A stretch of DNA of 64,000 bases from Perkinsela sp. pyNocScin1 (Eukaryota > Euglenozoa > Kinetoplastea > Prokinetoplastida > Perkinselidae), in the NCBI GenBank assembly GCA_964019655.1, contig CAXHTR010000006.1, forward strand, positions 186,001 to 250,000. Reading direction: 5' to 3'. Made by a program: the position numbers and the translations under genes. This document shows, piece by piece, positions 53,893 through 63,468 of this stretch. Position 1 is the stretch's first letter; each line of letters opens with the position of its first letter. The notes beneath the pieces are model-generated. The model searched no databases and had not been told where the DNA came from. It was given only the letters and a program-made list of their open reading frames with translations.

Positions 53893-55128
53893 ATGCAAGC
53901 CGACTTGAGTGCCTACAGCAACTTTCTCCGCAGCGTTCAGGTCACGCGCAGCGACATCATCTACTGGATTCTCTACCACGGCAGCCAGGCGGAGTCACAC
54001 TACGGCAGCGTTGCCCGCCGGCGGAACCCTAAGCGCGTCTTCCTCGAAGACTTTCGGAAGCGCCCTGTCAAGACGCTTTCTGCCGACTTTGCGGGCCTCT
54101 TTGTGCGCCTTCTCGTGCAAGTCGACGGCGGCGAGCGAGAGGAATACCGCGTGGGCCGCGTCCTCGGCGTACGCATCAGTGAAGCCTATGGCGGCTTTTC
54201 CTTCGACGACTCCCACTGCACACGCATCGTCCTACAGGTCTTGCACGACGAGCTCGTGCCGAACGAGGCGAGCGCCCGCGCGAGGCGCAACCCGATAATT
54301 TCTGACGAATGCTGCATGTACCAGCTGACCACAGTGAGCAATACAGCCTTCCAGCTCGATGAGGTCCAGAAATGGCGCTTAAACAACCCGCACGTCCTCG
54401 ACAGCGTCATCGCGAGGCCTCTCAGCTTCCAGTCGTCGTCGCGCGACAACGTGTCGCCCCGCATGCGCGTCGAGTCGCCGCTGCTCTTCGGCACGTACGC
54501 CGCGAACGACCTCTTGCACCGCGTTCGGGCGATACGGAACGTCAGTAGCGCAGCGCTGCAGGCGGCTGAGCAGGCCACGCCACCCGACGCCTACGCTGAC
54601 TCACAGCTTTCAAGTGGCCAGAGCGCGGAGGTCGTCAAGGGCCATGTCGAAGAAATCACGCAGGATTCGCAGATGGACGGCCTTGGTGACAGTCGGTCGA
54701 CGCCGCTCGAGATCCTCGGCGACGAGAGCACGCCGAACGTTGATGAAGCCACGCAGGAAACTATAATCTCGCAGACTGAGAAGCTCTCTGTCTCCAAGTC
54801 CTTTGACAGCGCGTTCCTCGAAGAAATGCAGCGGGACGTCGAAGAGGAGTACAAGGAGAGCGCGTTTGTTGTACCGAAAGAGCTCGCGCAGCTCAGCGCG
54901 ACGCAGTGCCGGCACCTCGAGAAAGAGATATCGGACTACCTTGAAAATATTAAGCAAAGCCTTGCACGATTCAAATCGATGTGCATCATCTGCATGGAGA
55001 ACGACGCAGTCGTCCTCCTGCTGCCATGCAAGCACAAAATACTCTGCCGCGGGTGCGGCACGAAGGTCTTTTCCTGCCCAATGTGCCGCAAGCCCATACG
55101 TGAGGTCTTTGAACCTCTCCACCTCTAG
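53893..55128 (+). CDS. Plus3-domain protein with C-terminal RING finger
   Basis: 411 residues. N-terminal ~18-165 fits the Plus3 domain of RTF1: [38 protein letters not shown], and [19 protein letters not shown] (family CFVRIGIG...YRVAEIxGV...LExVSNQxFTExEFxKW). A low-complexity Ser/Glu/Thr region follows, then helix (~330-360) and a C3HC4 RING at ~367-402: [20 protein letters not shown], then CRGCG and CPMC. RTF1 recruits the H2B-ubiquitination machinery to elongating Pol II; a Plus3-RING combination suggests an E3 ligase tied to transcription elongation. CDC73 of the same complex is in the left array. The RING type resembles IAP/MDM2-like C-terminal RINGs. Confidence 0.82.
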   Translation: MQADLSAYSNFLRSVQVTRSDIIYWILYHGSQAESHYGSVARRRNPKRVFLEDFRKRPVKTLSADFAGLFVRLLVQVDGGEREEYRVGRVLGVRISEAYGGFSFDDSHCTRIVLQVLHDELVPNEASARARRNPIISDECCMYQLTTVSNTAFQLDEVQKWRLNNPHVLDSVIARPLSFQSSSRDNVSPRMRVESPLLFGTYAANDLLHRVRAIRNVSSAALQAAEQATPPDAYADSQLSSGQSAEVVKGHVEEITQDSQMDGLGDSRSTPLEILGDESTPNVDEATQETIISQTEKLSVSKSFDSAFLEEMQRDVEEEYKESAFVVPKELAQLSATQCRHLEKEISDYLENIKQSLARFKSMCIICMENDAVVLLLPCKHKILCRGCGTKVFSCPMCRKPIREVFEPLHL

Positions 55129-55258
55129 CGAGCGGTTCGCTCTTCCTTCTTTCAGGCGCACCGCACATCTCTTGTTGATTGAGCTACTAAAAGCTTCTTT
55201 TTGCTTGCACTCTCTTGCCCGTACCTTTTCACTTTTTGTTATTCACACTCCGAACACA

Positions 55259-55606
55259 ATGATCCGCCGATTCGCACTCACCGCACCAAAGGCAGTCGCA
55301 CAGCAGCAGGCCGCCACGGGCGCGCTCATCGTCCAGAACGCGCAGTCCCTCGAGGCCCTCCGCAGCAACACGTCCATCACAGTCACAGTCCAGGGCCTCC
55401 ACTTCGTCGGTGCCGGTCTGGCCGCTGGTGCGCTCGCTGGTGTCGGTATCGGCATTGGTAACGTCTTCGGCTCCCTCCTCCTCGGATGCGCCCGCCAGCC
55501 AAACATGGCGAAGCAGCTCTTCAACTACGCCGTTCTTGGATTCGCCCTCACTGAAGCTATTGGTCTGTTCGCACTCATGCTTGCGTTCCTCATGCTCTTC
55601 ACGTAG
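55259..55606 (+). CDS. ATP synthase F0 subunit c, nuclear-encoded mitochondrial
   Basis: 115 residues. Presequence-like [20 protein letters not shown], then two membrane helices: glycine-rich [20 protein letters not shown] (~51-70) and [20 protein letters not shown] (~88-107). Proton-binding Glu99 (ALTEA) and the conserved R-Q-P loop (79-81) are present. It forms the c-ring of ATP synthase. It is very close to trypanosome subunit c ([28 protein letters not shown]). Its presence implies a membrane-coupled F0 motor in the organelle. Confidence 0.97.
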   Translation: MIRRFALTAPKAVAQQQAATGALIVQNAQSLEALRSNTSITVTVQGLHFVGAGLAAGALAGVGIGIGNVFGSLLLGCARQPNMAKQLFNYAVLGFALTEAIGLFALMLAFLMLFT

Positions 55607-55725
55607 GTGGTCGCTCTGAACGTTTTATACGATTATAAAATTCAACTGTAGTAGAAAATCCCAGCCTTCTTTCTGAGCCGTTTTTGTGCGCAATTACTTT
55701 TGGAACTCGTTGCTATTATTTTGTA

Positions 55726-56253
55726 ATGGTCGGAGAAATTGCCAAGCCTGAGATCAAGCTGCAGTTCCTCGATGACTGGATGATCCGCTGGCGCCGCTTC
55801 CAGACAGTTGAGGACTTCGCCATCGAAATCGAAGCACAGCGCACCAGACAATGGAACTACTTCTTGACAGCCCTCTGTGCCTTCGGCATGGCGGGCTACA
55901 CAACCGCCCCGAGTGTCATCCAACGCTACTTCGGTCCCCCGCACACGTTCGACTTTGGGTTCGACACGTGGCTCAAGGCAAAAATAATCGAATTCATGAA
56001 TGGCCGGCGCCGCTGGTGCCCGAACGGGTACGGCCGCATCGCCGCCATTGTCTTCCCGCCCTTCGTTCTCCTCGCCACGCTCCAGCACTTCAGCGAAGCC
56101 AAGCGCTGGGAGAAGTACCTCAAGCAGAAAACCATCTTCGGCGAGCAGGCGCGCATCATCGAAAAGGAAGGGCGGCTCATTGAGATGCTGCCAGTAAATA
56201 GAGGGGCGACAGTCACAAACACAGACAAGGAAATTCTCAAGGGATCGGCTTAG
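55726..56253 (+). CDS. Hypothetical mitochondrial-like membrane protein
   Basis: 175 residues from ATG 55726 (the frame extends upstream from a TTG). Two hydrophobic stretches: ~46-68 (YFLTALCAFGMAGYTTAPSV) and ~103-125 (IAAIVFPPFVLLATLQHF), with a charged C-terminal helix (KRWEKYLKQKTIFGEQARII). No family was recognised. Placement next to the ATP synthase c gene is not evidence of shared function in a polycistronic array, but the layout suits an inner-membrane subunit. Confidence 0.6.
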   Translation: MVGEIAKPEIKLQFLDDWMIRWRRFQTVEDFAIEIEAQRTRQWNYFLTALCAFGMAGYTTAPSVIQRYFGPPHTFDFGFDTWLKAKIIEFMNGRRRWCPNGYGRIAAIVFPPFVLLATLQHFSEAKRWEKYLKQKTIFGEQARIIEKEGRLIEMLPVNRGATVTNTDKEILKGSA

Positions 56254-56302
56254 ACGGCAATTTAGTTACCAATTTCATGTCTTCAAACAGATTCATTTTC
56301 CA

Positions 56303-56338
56303 TGAGGTACTCTGATTATTTCATTTACACGCTTTGAG
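56303..56338 (+). promoter_or_regulatory. Possible 11-codon upstream ORF of the HAT-repeat gene
   Basis: ATG 56303 to TGA 56336-56338, ten bases before the main ATG at 56349. It is in the mRNA only if the AAACAG acceptor upstream is used; a second pyrimidine-AG (TTTGAG at ~56339) would exclude it. Confidence 0.3.
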
Positions 56339-56348
56339 TCTGTCAATA

Positions 56349-59300
56349 ATGCAGCGAGGACGAGGAAGGCGGCGACGGCAGCCGCAGGTTTCTGGCCCAG
56401 AGAAGGGCGTCACAGCAGGAGAGGCAGTCGACAAAAACATCGCGGATAAAGCGCACGTGAGCGTCGACGACATTCTCGAGCAGGCTCGGATACTTTCTGC
56501 CTCGACAGGCCGCAAGCTCTCGCGCAGGCAGATGCACGCCGACACGCAGATCGCAGCGCGCTCGACTGCGACGACCCTGGACGAAGCAGGGGGCAAGCAA
56601 GCCCTCGCGGCATCCGACGAGCGCGCGTTCTTTATCGAAGAGCGCCGTACCAAGCACGAGATCGCCGTGCGCGACCACCCAGACAAAATGCGACTGTGGC
56701 TCGAGTTCGCCAAGTTCGAAGAAACCGTCGCGAGAGATCTCGGCCGGTGCCGCGACGTCTTCCAGCGCGCGGCTGAGCATCTCACGAAGAACGCAGACAT
56801 GACCATGCAGCGCGTCCTCTTCGAGGAGCGGCTCGGGAACTTTGGGGTGGCGATCGACATCTGTCTCCGTGGTGCATCGCGGTTTCCCAAGGACGAGCGG
56901 CTGTACTACAGAATAGCGCACCTGCAGGAGTGCCTTGGGGAGCTCGACGACAACCCTTTCGAGCGGTGGATCGCGCGGGTCTCGCCGATCGACGCGGATA
57001 CAAAGCCAGCGAGCTTTCCCCCGCTTGAGAGTTTCAAGTGCCCATTGCACGAGGGCGTGCCACACGCAGCGTTTGAGCGAGCGGTCGAGTGGATTTTAAA
57101 AAACCAAAAGGCGAAGTGGCGACGTGAGCTCTTCGCGATCAAAGACAAAGTGCTCGATAGCGCAAATCACCCGACGCTTGACAGCGCCCGGCAGCTTTGC
57201 CAGCGCTACGTGTGCACGTACAATGACTCGACTAGCTGGGCGTACTACGCGAACACCGAGGCAGACGCTTTCGCGGATATTGAGCGAGCGGAGCATGCGT
57301 TCATTGCGGGCATTTACGCGGTGCCAACGACGATGGACGGGAACCCGCCGTTCCGCGGTGAGTCTTGTATCCTAAAGTTACAAGTTTTCCATGACTTTGT
57401 TGAGTTTTTGACGAAGAAAAACCGGTACAATCGACACAGAGCAACCGTCGTGGCGCTCTGGCACGAGCACTTTAGCCACATGCAGAAGACCCGAGGTGCT
57501 GTGGATGAAGCCACTCTGCCGCAGGTCGTGACGGAGCGCCTGCAGTCGTCCGTTTCATTTTCGCAAGACGGTGTGGACGTGGCGGTGTTTGACGTTGTCG
57601 AGTCAAATGTTCTGAGCGCCCATGAGGAAAAGCTCTACCTCGCGACGTGTGATCTTCTGCAGGCGACGGAGCAGGTGCGATTTACCCTCGAGGCGAACGT
57701 ATTCCTCGCGTTCCTGCGCACCGACCGCGTGTGCATGCAGTTTATCCACAGGGTGAAAGGAACAGCGCAGCGCGCAAAGAAGCTCATTCACGACGAGTGG
57801 ATAGACGCAGACGCGTCGAAGGACCGTGTCATTCACAGAATTCCACCGGACGCTGATGTCTTCGAAGCTGTGACCGAGCTTTTGAAGATGCGGGAATGTG
57901 AAGTACTTTCAGCTGCCAACTGCGAAATAGTGCTTGACGCGATTTGCACTGCATTCGAGTTCGGGTCCCTGGTGAATACACTCGCGCTGCAGTCGTTCAA
58001 GAGTGAGCAGACGAATCTCGACACCTTTCGCGTGCGCGTCGTCGACTTTCTTCAAAGCCAGCAGAACTATGTGCTCTTCATTAGCGATTATCTTGCCAAG
58101 GCAACAAACAACGCAGCGCTCAGCAAAGATATTTGCACAGGCTTCGTCGACCTTTTGATGCGCATCAATGACTTTTTGCTCGTTAAGCCGAAGAAAGCGC
58201 ACAAGTCCAAAGCGCGCAAGAAGACGCCCACAATGCAGGTCTGCCATCCAGTGGTTGTGAGCCTCGCGCAGCCCATCTGGGTACACATGGCGCTTCTAGA
58301 GCCACGAATAACTCCCGAGTCGCACACGATGCTCAGGAAAATGCTTGGAATGGCCATCGGTAAAGCATCCGCGGCGCAAATGCTCCAGGGCGTCGATGAG
58401 CAGCTCATTGAAGCGACGGATGGGCTGAACATCAACCTCAAGCAGTTCTTCGACGAGCGCCCGTCACAATGCCCGTGCACATACCCAAACACCCTCGAGG
58501 CGCTCAATGGTATATTCGATGTGTACCTTGCACAGGAGGCGGAATTCGGCGAGTCTGGTCGACTCGTGCAGGTCGCTGCCAATTGGGCGCAGAAAATCCA
58601 CGAGGTCGGTGCTCGCGGCATCAATGAAATTATTGCATTGAATACGACGCTTGCTGAGGACGACGAGGTCGACCGCTACACAGCTGACCTGTCGAGAAAA
58701 GCGCTCGTCCACCTCTTTGTGTATGTGTGCATGCACGACGCCCTCTGGGAGCCGTGGACTGTCGACGCTGCTGAGGCAGGTGAATGTGTGAGCGAGGCAC
58801 AGCAGAAGAGCACAGAGCTCTTCGTCGCCCTTCTTCGGACGCTGCATAAAGCGACAGCTGCCGTGTTCCCGGTCGACGATAGCAAAAGCGTAAGTGAGCA
58901 GCTCAAGCGCATTGTCAGTGCACTGCATAGCACAAAAGTTGTAGAAGATGACGGAGCACTGCTGCAGGCTGTGAGGTACTTCTGGGAGGTGCTGTCAACA
59001 GCTACAGGCATAGCCAGTGGTGAGCCGTGCGCAGTCTGCAAAATGGCCGTATCGATCGAAAATGGTCCAGACAGAGCGCCAAAAATTCAAAAAGTCAACG
59101 AAGCGATATTCTCTGAGCGGCAAAACGCATCGCTCAAGCATAAGATCCTGGAGGGCAACTTTCTCTCCCCATCAAGCACTGATTGGGGTATTATCTACAG
59201 CCGAGTCAGTTCGGACCTCGAGTCTAATGGTACAAACGGAGATTGCGCTGCCTTCGCCAATCAGCGGATCCGCACGCTCGCCATCATGCTCTGGGCAGCG

Positions 59301-60113
59301 GCAGTCGTCGCGAATCGCCGCCGGGCAGCACCATCGCTTCCCGTCTCAGAGCAGATAGCAGGCTACATAGCGAACAGAAGCGCGCAGGGTGCGGAATCCG
59401 GGCTTGACCCGCTCTGCTTTGCCCAAAGCTTTTTACAGGCCAACATCAAGCTTCTCGCTGACGAGCTTGCCATCTACGCGAGCACTATGCTCGCCACTGT
59501 GGATGCGGTGAGTGCTGAGAATGCAGGAAAGTGCTTCGAAATGCTCGCGCTGATCGTGTACGTGGCACAATTTTTCACGACGATAGCCAAGCACGCATCT
59601 TTTCGAGAAGCAGACGCGACTGAGCTTGCCATCGAAATGTGGGATGTCATTCTTGGCCCCAAAGGTGAATCTGTGAACATGACCCCCATGACACTTGCGG
59701 ATATCTTCACGGAGTGCTCACCAGCCGCCGTAACCATCGAAGGGGCAGATGATGCTGAGCTCAATTCACTCGTCAGCAAATGCATTGTGCCGCTCAAAGA
59801 AAGCTCTACGTACATTGGCAACGTGCAGCCAGGCCTCGATAGCCGTTTCGACGATGGTCTGAACGCCCTGCAGCACACACTTATCAACATTTGTCACGCA
59901 TATGTTCAAAAGCTCCTTGGTTGGACTATGGACGGCCTGCGCGAGTGGACCCGCCACATCGATGCGTTGGTCGCCGAGCACGCGCAGGCCGACGCGCAGG
60001 AGAGAGGTATGCTCGCTGTTGCGGCTGGAGAAGCACCAGAGAAAAGCTTCAAGCTCTTTGCGCTTGCAGAGGAGGCACAAAACACTGCAGTGGATGACCT
60101 ATTCAAGTTTTGA
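56349..60113 (+). CDS. Large HAT-repeat protein, Clf1/Crooked-neck-related at the N-terminus
   Basis: 1254 residues from ATG 56349. Basic start MQRGRGRRRRQPQVSG. From ~95 to ~350 half-a-TPR repeats: MRLWLEFAKFEETVARDLGR, CRDVFQRAAEHL, FEERLGNFGVAIDICLRGAS and SWAYYANTEADAFADIERAE, with the W...YA..E and ARxxFERA-like pattern of Clf1/CRNKL1, Rrp5 and CstF77. The remaining ~900 residues are helical and unassigned, with a Lys-rich patch (PKKAHKSKARKKTP). HAT proteins work in RNA processing complexes. The length (1254 versus ~700 for Clf1) and the unassigned C-terminus make a precise name unsafe. Confidence 0.7.
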   Translation: MQRGRGRRRRQPQVSGPEKGVTAGEAVDKNIADKAHVSVDDILEQARILSASTGRKLSRRQMHADTQIAARSTATTLDEAGGKQALAASDERAFFIEERRTKHEIAVRDHPDKMRLWLEFAKFEETVARDLGRCRDVFQRAAEHLTKNADMTMQRVLFEERLGNFGVAIDICLRGASRFPKDERLYYRIAHLQECLGELDDNPFERWIARVSPIDADTKPASFPPLESFKCPLHEGVPHAAFERAVEWILKNQKAKWRRELFAIKDKVLDSANHPTLDSARQLCQRYVCTYNDSTSWAYYANTEADAFADIERAEHAFIAGIYAVPTTMDGNPPFRGESCILKLQVFHDFVEFLTKKNRYNRHRATVVALWHEHFSHMQKTRGAVDEATLPQVVTERLQSSVSFSQDGVDVAVFDVVESNVLSAHEEKLYLATCDLLQATEQVRFTLEANVFLAFLRTDRVCMQFIHRVKGTAQRAKKLIHDEWIDADASKDRVIHRIPPDADVFEAVTELLKMRECEVLSAANCEIVLDAICTAFEFGSLVNTLALQSFKSEQTNLDTFRVRVVDFLQSQQNYVLFISDYLAKATNNAALSKDICTGFVDLLMRINDFLLVKPKKAHKSKARKKTPTMQVCHPVVVSLAQPIWVHMALLEPRITPESHTMLRKMLGMAIGKASAAQMLQGVDEQLIEATDGLNINLKQFFDERPSQCPCTYPNTLEALNGIFDVYLAQEAEFGESGRLVQVAANWAQKIHEVGARGINEIIALNTTLAEDDEVDRYTADLSRKALVHLFVYVCMHDALWEPWTVDAAEAGECVSEAQQKSTELFVALLRTLHKATAAVFPVDDSKSVSEQLKRIVSALHSTKVVEDDGALLQAVRYFWEVLSTATGIASGEPCAVCKMAVSIENGPDRAPKIQKVNEAIFSERQNASLKHKILEGNFLSPSSTDWGIIYSRVSSDLESNGTNGDCAAFANQRIRTLAIMLWAAAVVANRRRAAPSLPVSEQIAGYIANRSAQGAESGLDPLCFAQSFLQANIKLLADELAIYASTMLATVDAVSAENAGKCFEMLALIVYVAQFFTTIAKHASFREADATELAIEMWDVILGPKGESVNMTPMTLADIFTECSPAAVTIEGADDAELNSLVSKCIVPLKESSTYIGNVQPGLDSRFDDGLNALQHTLINICHAYVQKLLGWTMDGLREWTRHIDALVAEHAQADAQERGMLAVAAGEAPEKSFKLFALAEEAQNTAVDDLFKF

Positions 60114-60201
60114 GCACGTAGCTTGTGTTTATGTAATTCTGCCAATTCTTTTGTTATTTATGCGCAAAGTGGATTATTCTTTTCACTCACGCTCAAACAC
60201 A

Positions 60202-61761
60202 ATGCGAAGTGGCTTTCAGTCAAAAAAGGTGAAGGAGAAGCGCTTTAAGCGCCGGTACCTGAGCAAGAGCCAAGCACGCACGCTCCTCCAACTCGACAAC
60301 AAGGAATTCAAGCGCCTGCTCATCTTCAAGGGCATCTACCCGCGTGTGCCGAAGCGTTTCCTCAACAGCACCATGAAGGATAAAACGTATTACTCGACCA
60401 AGGAGATCAAGAAGCTCGTCGGTGACCCCATTATCGCGAAGATCCGCGAGTATCATGCGCATCTCAAGAAGGCGAGCGCCGCGAAGGCACTTGGCGACGA
60501 TGCCACGCTCGACCTCATTGAGAAGAGTAAGCCGCAGTACGACCTCTCGTCGACCATCCTCGAGCGCTACCCGACGTTCAGCGCTGCGCTCACGGACATG
60601 TCCGACGCGCTCTCGATGGTCTTCCTCTACAGCTACATGCCGCCTGCGATCGCGGCTGACTCGACGATTGAGGGCTACAGCTACCTCACGACGAGCATGC
60701 ACCAGGAGTGCAAAGCACTTGCTGGCCGCTGGCGCTCAATTGTCAGTGCGAAGCGCGCCCTCCGCATGGGCTTTATTAGCGTCAAGGGTTACTACTACCA
60801 GGCTGTCCTCGACGACTACGCGGCACAGTCCGTGCTGTGGCTCGACCCGCACAGCTTCGCGCCGCCCAAGTCTAACAAGGCGATCGAACACCGCGTCATG
60901 TTGAACTACGTCGAGTTTTACATCGCCTTCCTCAAGTTTGTGTGCTTCAAGCTCGAAAGCGACATGGAGCGCGAGAAGGCCTCCAAGGCCGACGACAAGA
61001 TCGCAGCAGGCCACAGCGAGGCACCGCGTGCTGCCGCCGCATCGGACGACCGCTTTGACGCGTTCCGGAAGCTCACCTTCTTCGTTTCGCGCGAGTCGAG
61101 CCCGATGCAGGTCCGCTTTGTGCTCCAGAACATGGGCTGTGGCATCGCCAAGGCGTACACGGACGAGAAAGTCACACACTACGTCATTGACCGACCGGCG
61201 GTGCCAGTGAGCGAAGAAAAGCTCGCGCATGTCGACTATGTGCAGCCACAGTACGTCTTCGACTGCCTCAATAAGGCCGCGATCCTGCCGGTCGCGGGCT
61301 ACGGCATCGGTGAGCAGTGCCCGCCGCACGTGTCACCCTTCGTTGCGGAGGAGGATGCAGCAGACGTGCCGATGAAGCCGCAGGAAGAGATCCTCGACGA
61401 GGAGGTCGAGGAGTCTGAGACGGACATCGATAGCGTCGCCTCGGATGCCGAGTCCGTCGACGACGAGATTCGCGAGGCGCCGTTCCGCTCCGAAGCGTCG
61501 GCCAAGAAGGTCGCCGAGCAGCTCAACTTCTCCGAGGCGATGAAGAAGAAGGTGAAGGCCAAGCGCCACACAAGCGACGAGAACTTTGGCGCAGCAGAGG
61601 CTGCAAATCTATCAAAGAAAATGCGGGGCCTGTACAGCGCCGCGAAGCACGCGCACACGGCGGCGACGGCGAAGAAGCAGGAGCAGCAGATAAAGCGCGC
61701 ACAGATACAGAAGGGCGTCCTCGGCGTCTCCAAGTGTGGGAAGTACTTGCAGCCAAAGTAA
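60202..61761 (+). CDS. PES1: Pescadillo ribosome biogenesis factor
   Basis: 519 residues from ATG 60202; the open frame extends upstream into the previous gene. The Pescadillo N-domain is clear: YLSKSQARTLLQLDNKEFKR, LLIFKGIYPRVPKRF, KIREYHAHLKKASAA, LERYPTFSAALTDMSDALSM, WRSIVSAKRALRMGFISVKG and YYYQAVLDDY. A BRCT domain follows (~290-375; FRKLTFFVSRESSP, then THYVIDRP and YVQPQYVFDCLN), then an acidic stretch and a basic C-terminus. With BOP1 and WDR12 it forms the PeBoW complex for 60S maturation in the nucleolus. Confidence 0.97.
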   Translation: MRSGFQSKKVKEKRFKRRYLSKSQARTLLQLDNKEFKRLLIFKGIYPRVPKRFLNSTMKDKTYYSTKEIKKLVGDPIIAKIREYHAHLKKASAAKALGDDATLDLIEKSKPQYDLSSTILERYPTFSAALTDMSDALSMVFLYSYMPPAIAADSTIEGYSYLTTSMHQECKALAGRWRSIVSAKRALRMGFISVKGYYYQAVLDDYAAQSVLWLDPHSFAPPKSNKAIEHRVMLNYVEFYIAFLKFVCFKLESDMEREKASKADDKIAAGHSEAPRAAAASDDRFDAFRKLTFFVSRESSPMQVRFVLQNMGCGIAKAYTDEKVTHYVIDRPAVPVSEEKLAHVDYVQPQYVFDCLNKAAILPVAGYGIGEQCPPHVSPFVAEEDAADVPMKPQEEILDEEVEESETDIDSVASDAESVDDEIREAPFRSEASAKKVAEQLNFSEAMKKKVKAKRHTSDENFGAAEAANLSKKMRGLYSAAKHAHTAATAKKQEQQIKRAQIQKGVLGVSKCGKYLQPK

Positions 61762-61838
61762 AGCGGGCTTTGATTCTTGAGTTGTTTGTCGAATTTTTTT
61801 ACAATGAATTTCTGTTGTGAATTTTATTGCCATACGCA

Positions 61839-63362
61839 ATGGCCACGACAGTGCAGACGCTCGAGCTCCGCTGGCACTTTCCGCATGATATCGATTCCGG
61901 CGCGCACGGCGTGCTGAGCGGTAAGGACACAGACCGCCCAGCGCCCGTCGTCTCGGTGCACTGGCACCCGCACGAGCATAAGCTCCTCACGTCTGGATTC
62001 GACGGCAGCGCGAAGATCTGGAGCTTTGACAAGGACGCCGAGCTCAGCGCGTCCATCCGGCACCACTCGACGATGTTCCTCCACGAGCGCTCGTCGTGCA
62101 ACTGCGCGCGGTGGAGCCCCGACGGGAAAACGATAGCGGCGGGCTACAACAGCGGTGAGGTTGTTCTTTGGCGAAAGGTCGCAGACAAGGGGCCGGAGAG
62201 CGCAGCAGATGGCGCAGTCGAGACGAATTTGAATAAGGCAAAGCCAGCAGGCCCAACAGCGCAGAACGCGTGGTCGTACGAGTTCAACCTCGAGAGCTGG
62301 AGTGCCTCAAAGGTCTTTCGCGACTACGGAGAGACGGAGGTGTACACCGTGTGCTTCTCAAGCGATGGCAGGCTCCTCGCGAGCGGGTCACAGGAGGGCC
62401 ACTTCGTGCTCCATGATCTCGAGAACGGCTACCACAAGCTCCGCGTTGACCACCGGCATGTCGGCCCAGTCCAGGGCATCACATGGGACCCGCTCGGAAC
62501 GTACTTTGCGACCATCGGTGCCGACCGCAAGTGCTTCGTGTACGGCGTGGTGCGCCCGGAGGGAAAGCCGCTGAACGTCCACATCCACGACACTATCAGC
62601 AGAGCAGAGCAGGGCTACTGGCTCTTCCGTGGCCAGGACGCGACGCAGTTCTACCGGCACGCTTCCTTCTCCCCCGACGGGCTCATACTCGCGATCCCTT
62701 GCGGGTGGTTCAACTCGAGCGGGAAGGGCAGTGAAGCGAAAATAGTCAATGAAGTTGTCGAAGACGATGCTATGGCCGATGTCGTTGTTGACGATAGGAA
62801 GCCGTCGAGTCAGTTTCACCACTGTGCATATTTATTTGTACGCCACGTCTTCCAGCGGCCCTACCGCGCGCTGTGCATCAGTGGCGACTCCCCAGTCATT
62901 GGCGCTATCTTTAGCCCGCGGATATACCGCGCTGGCGCGGGCACGGCGTGGGGGCCACAGGCCTACACGATGGCGATAGCGGTTTTCTCTATTGAAATAG
63001 TCACAATTTTCACGACTGCAAGTGAAACGCCAGTCGTCCAGCTCTGTGACATGCATCTCGCGCCGATCACTGGCGTCGCCTGGTGTGCTGATGGCAAGCA
63101 CCTCGCCATCAGCTCGGACGACGGCGCGTGCACGCTTGCGAGCATCGGCGCTGGCCTTGAGCCCATCGACGAGCGCGAAGTGCCAGATGATGCCCCGGTG
63201 CTGCGAAAGATCTTTGCCGACAATCGAGCGAAGATCGCGCAGGCGCAGCTGACCGCAGAGATCGAGACGCCACAGCCACCGAAGGTCACAACGTGCATCC
63301 CAGTGCGCCGAAAAGAGGCCCCGAAGCCGCCAGCACAGCCAGTCATCGTGCAACCAGCGTGA
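61839..63362 (+). CDS. CHAF1B: Chromatin assembly factor 1 p60 subunit (CHAF1B), WD40 protein
   Basis: 507 residues from ATG 61839. WD40 blades: VVSVHWHPHEHKLLTSGFDG, ARWSPDGKTIAAGYNSGEVV, VCFSSDGRLLASGSQEGHF, VQGITWDPLGTYFATIGADR, ASFSPDGLILAIPCGWFNSS and VAWCADGKHLAISSDDGACT. The VQGITWDPLGTYFATIGADR block and the LAISSDDGACT end are characteristic of CAF-1 p60 (family [31 protein letters not shown]). CAF-1 deposits H3-H4 at replication forks, receiving them from ASF1, also present in this window. A Pro/Lys-rich C-terminal tail follows the propeller. HIRA is the alternative, but length and this signature favour p60. Confidence 0.9.
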   Translation: MATTVQTLELRWHFPHDIDSGAHGVLSGKDTDRPAPVVSVHWHPHEHKLLTSGFDGSAKIWSFDKDAELSASIRHHSTMFLHERSSCNCARWSPDGKTIAAGYNSGEVVLWRKVADKGPESAADGAVETNLNKAKPAGPTAQNAWSYEFNLESWSASKVFRDYGETEVYTVCFSSDGRLLASGSQEGHFVLHDLENGYHKLRVDHRHVGPVQGITWDPLGTYFATIGADRKCFVYGVVRPEGKPLNVHIHDTISRAEQGYWLFRGQDATQFYRHASFSPDGLILAIPCGWFNSSGKGSEAKIVNEVVEDDAMADVVVDDRKPSSQFHHCAYLFVRHVFQRPYRALCISGDSPVIGAIFSPRIYRAGAGTAWGPQAYTMAIAVFSIEIVTIFTTASETPVVQLCDMHLAPITGVAWCADGKHLAISSDDGACTLASIGAGLEPIDEREVPDDAPVLRKIFADNRAKIAQAQLTAEIETPQPPKVTTCIPVRRKEAPKPPAQPVIVQPA

Positions 63363-63413
63363 TCCGTTTCTTGTGTATTTTCTGTGTTCTTTCTTTTGAC
63401 AAGCGAATTTACC

Positions 63414-63467
63414 TTGTTTTCTTTCCATTGCTCTCGGCGCAGAAAGTAAATGCACACTGAACACTGA
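63414..63467 (+). promoter_or_regulatory. Trans-splice acceptor and 5-codon upstream ORF before the last gene
   Basis: A pyrimidine-rich tract ending GCGCAG (63442) is followed by ATG 63450 with TGA at 63465-63467, only one base before the main ATG at 63469, an arrangement that could allow re-initiation. Confidence 0.45.
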
Positions 63468-63468
63468 A

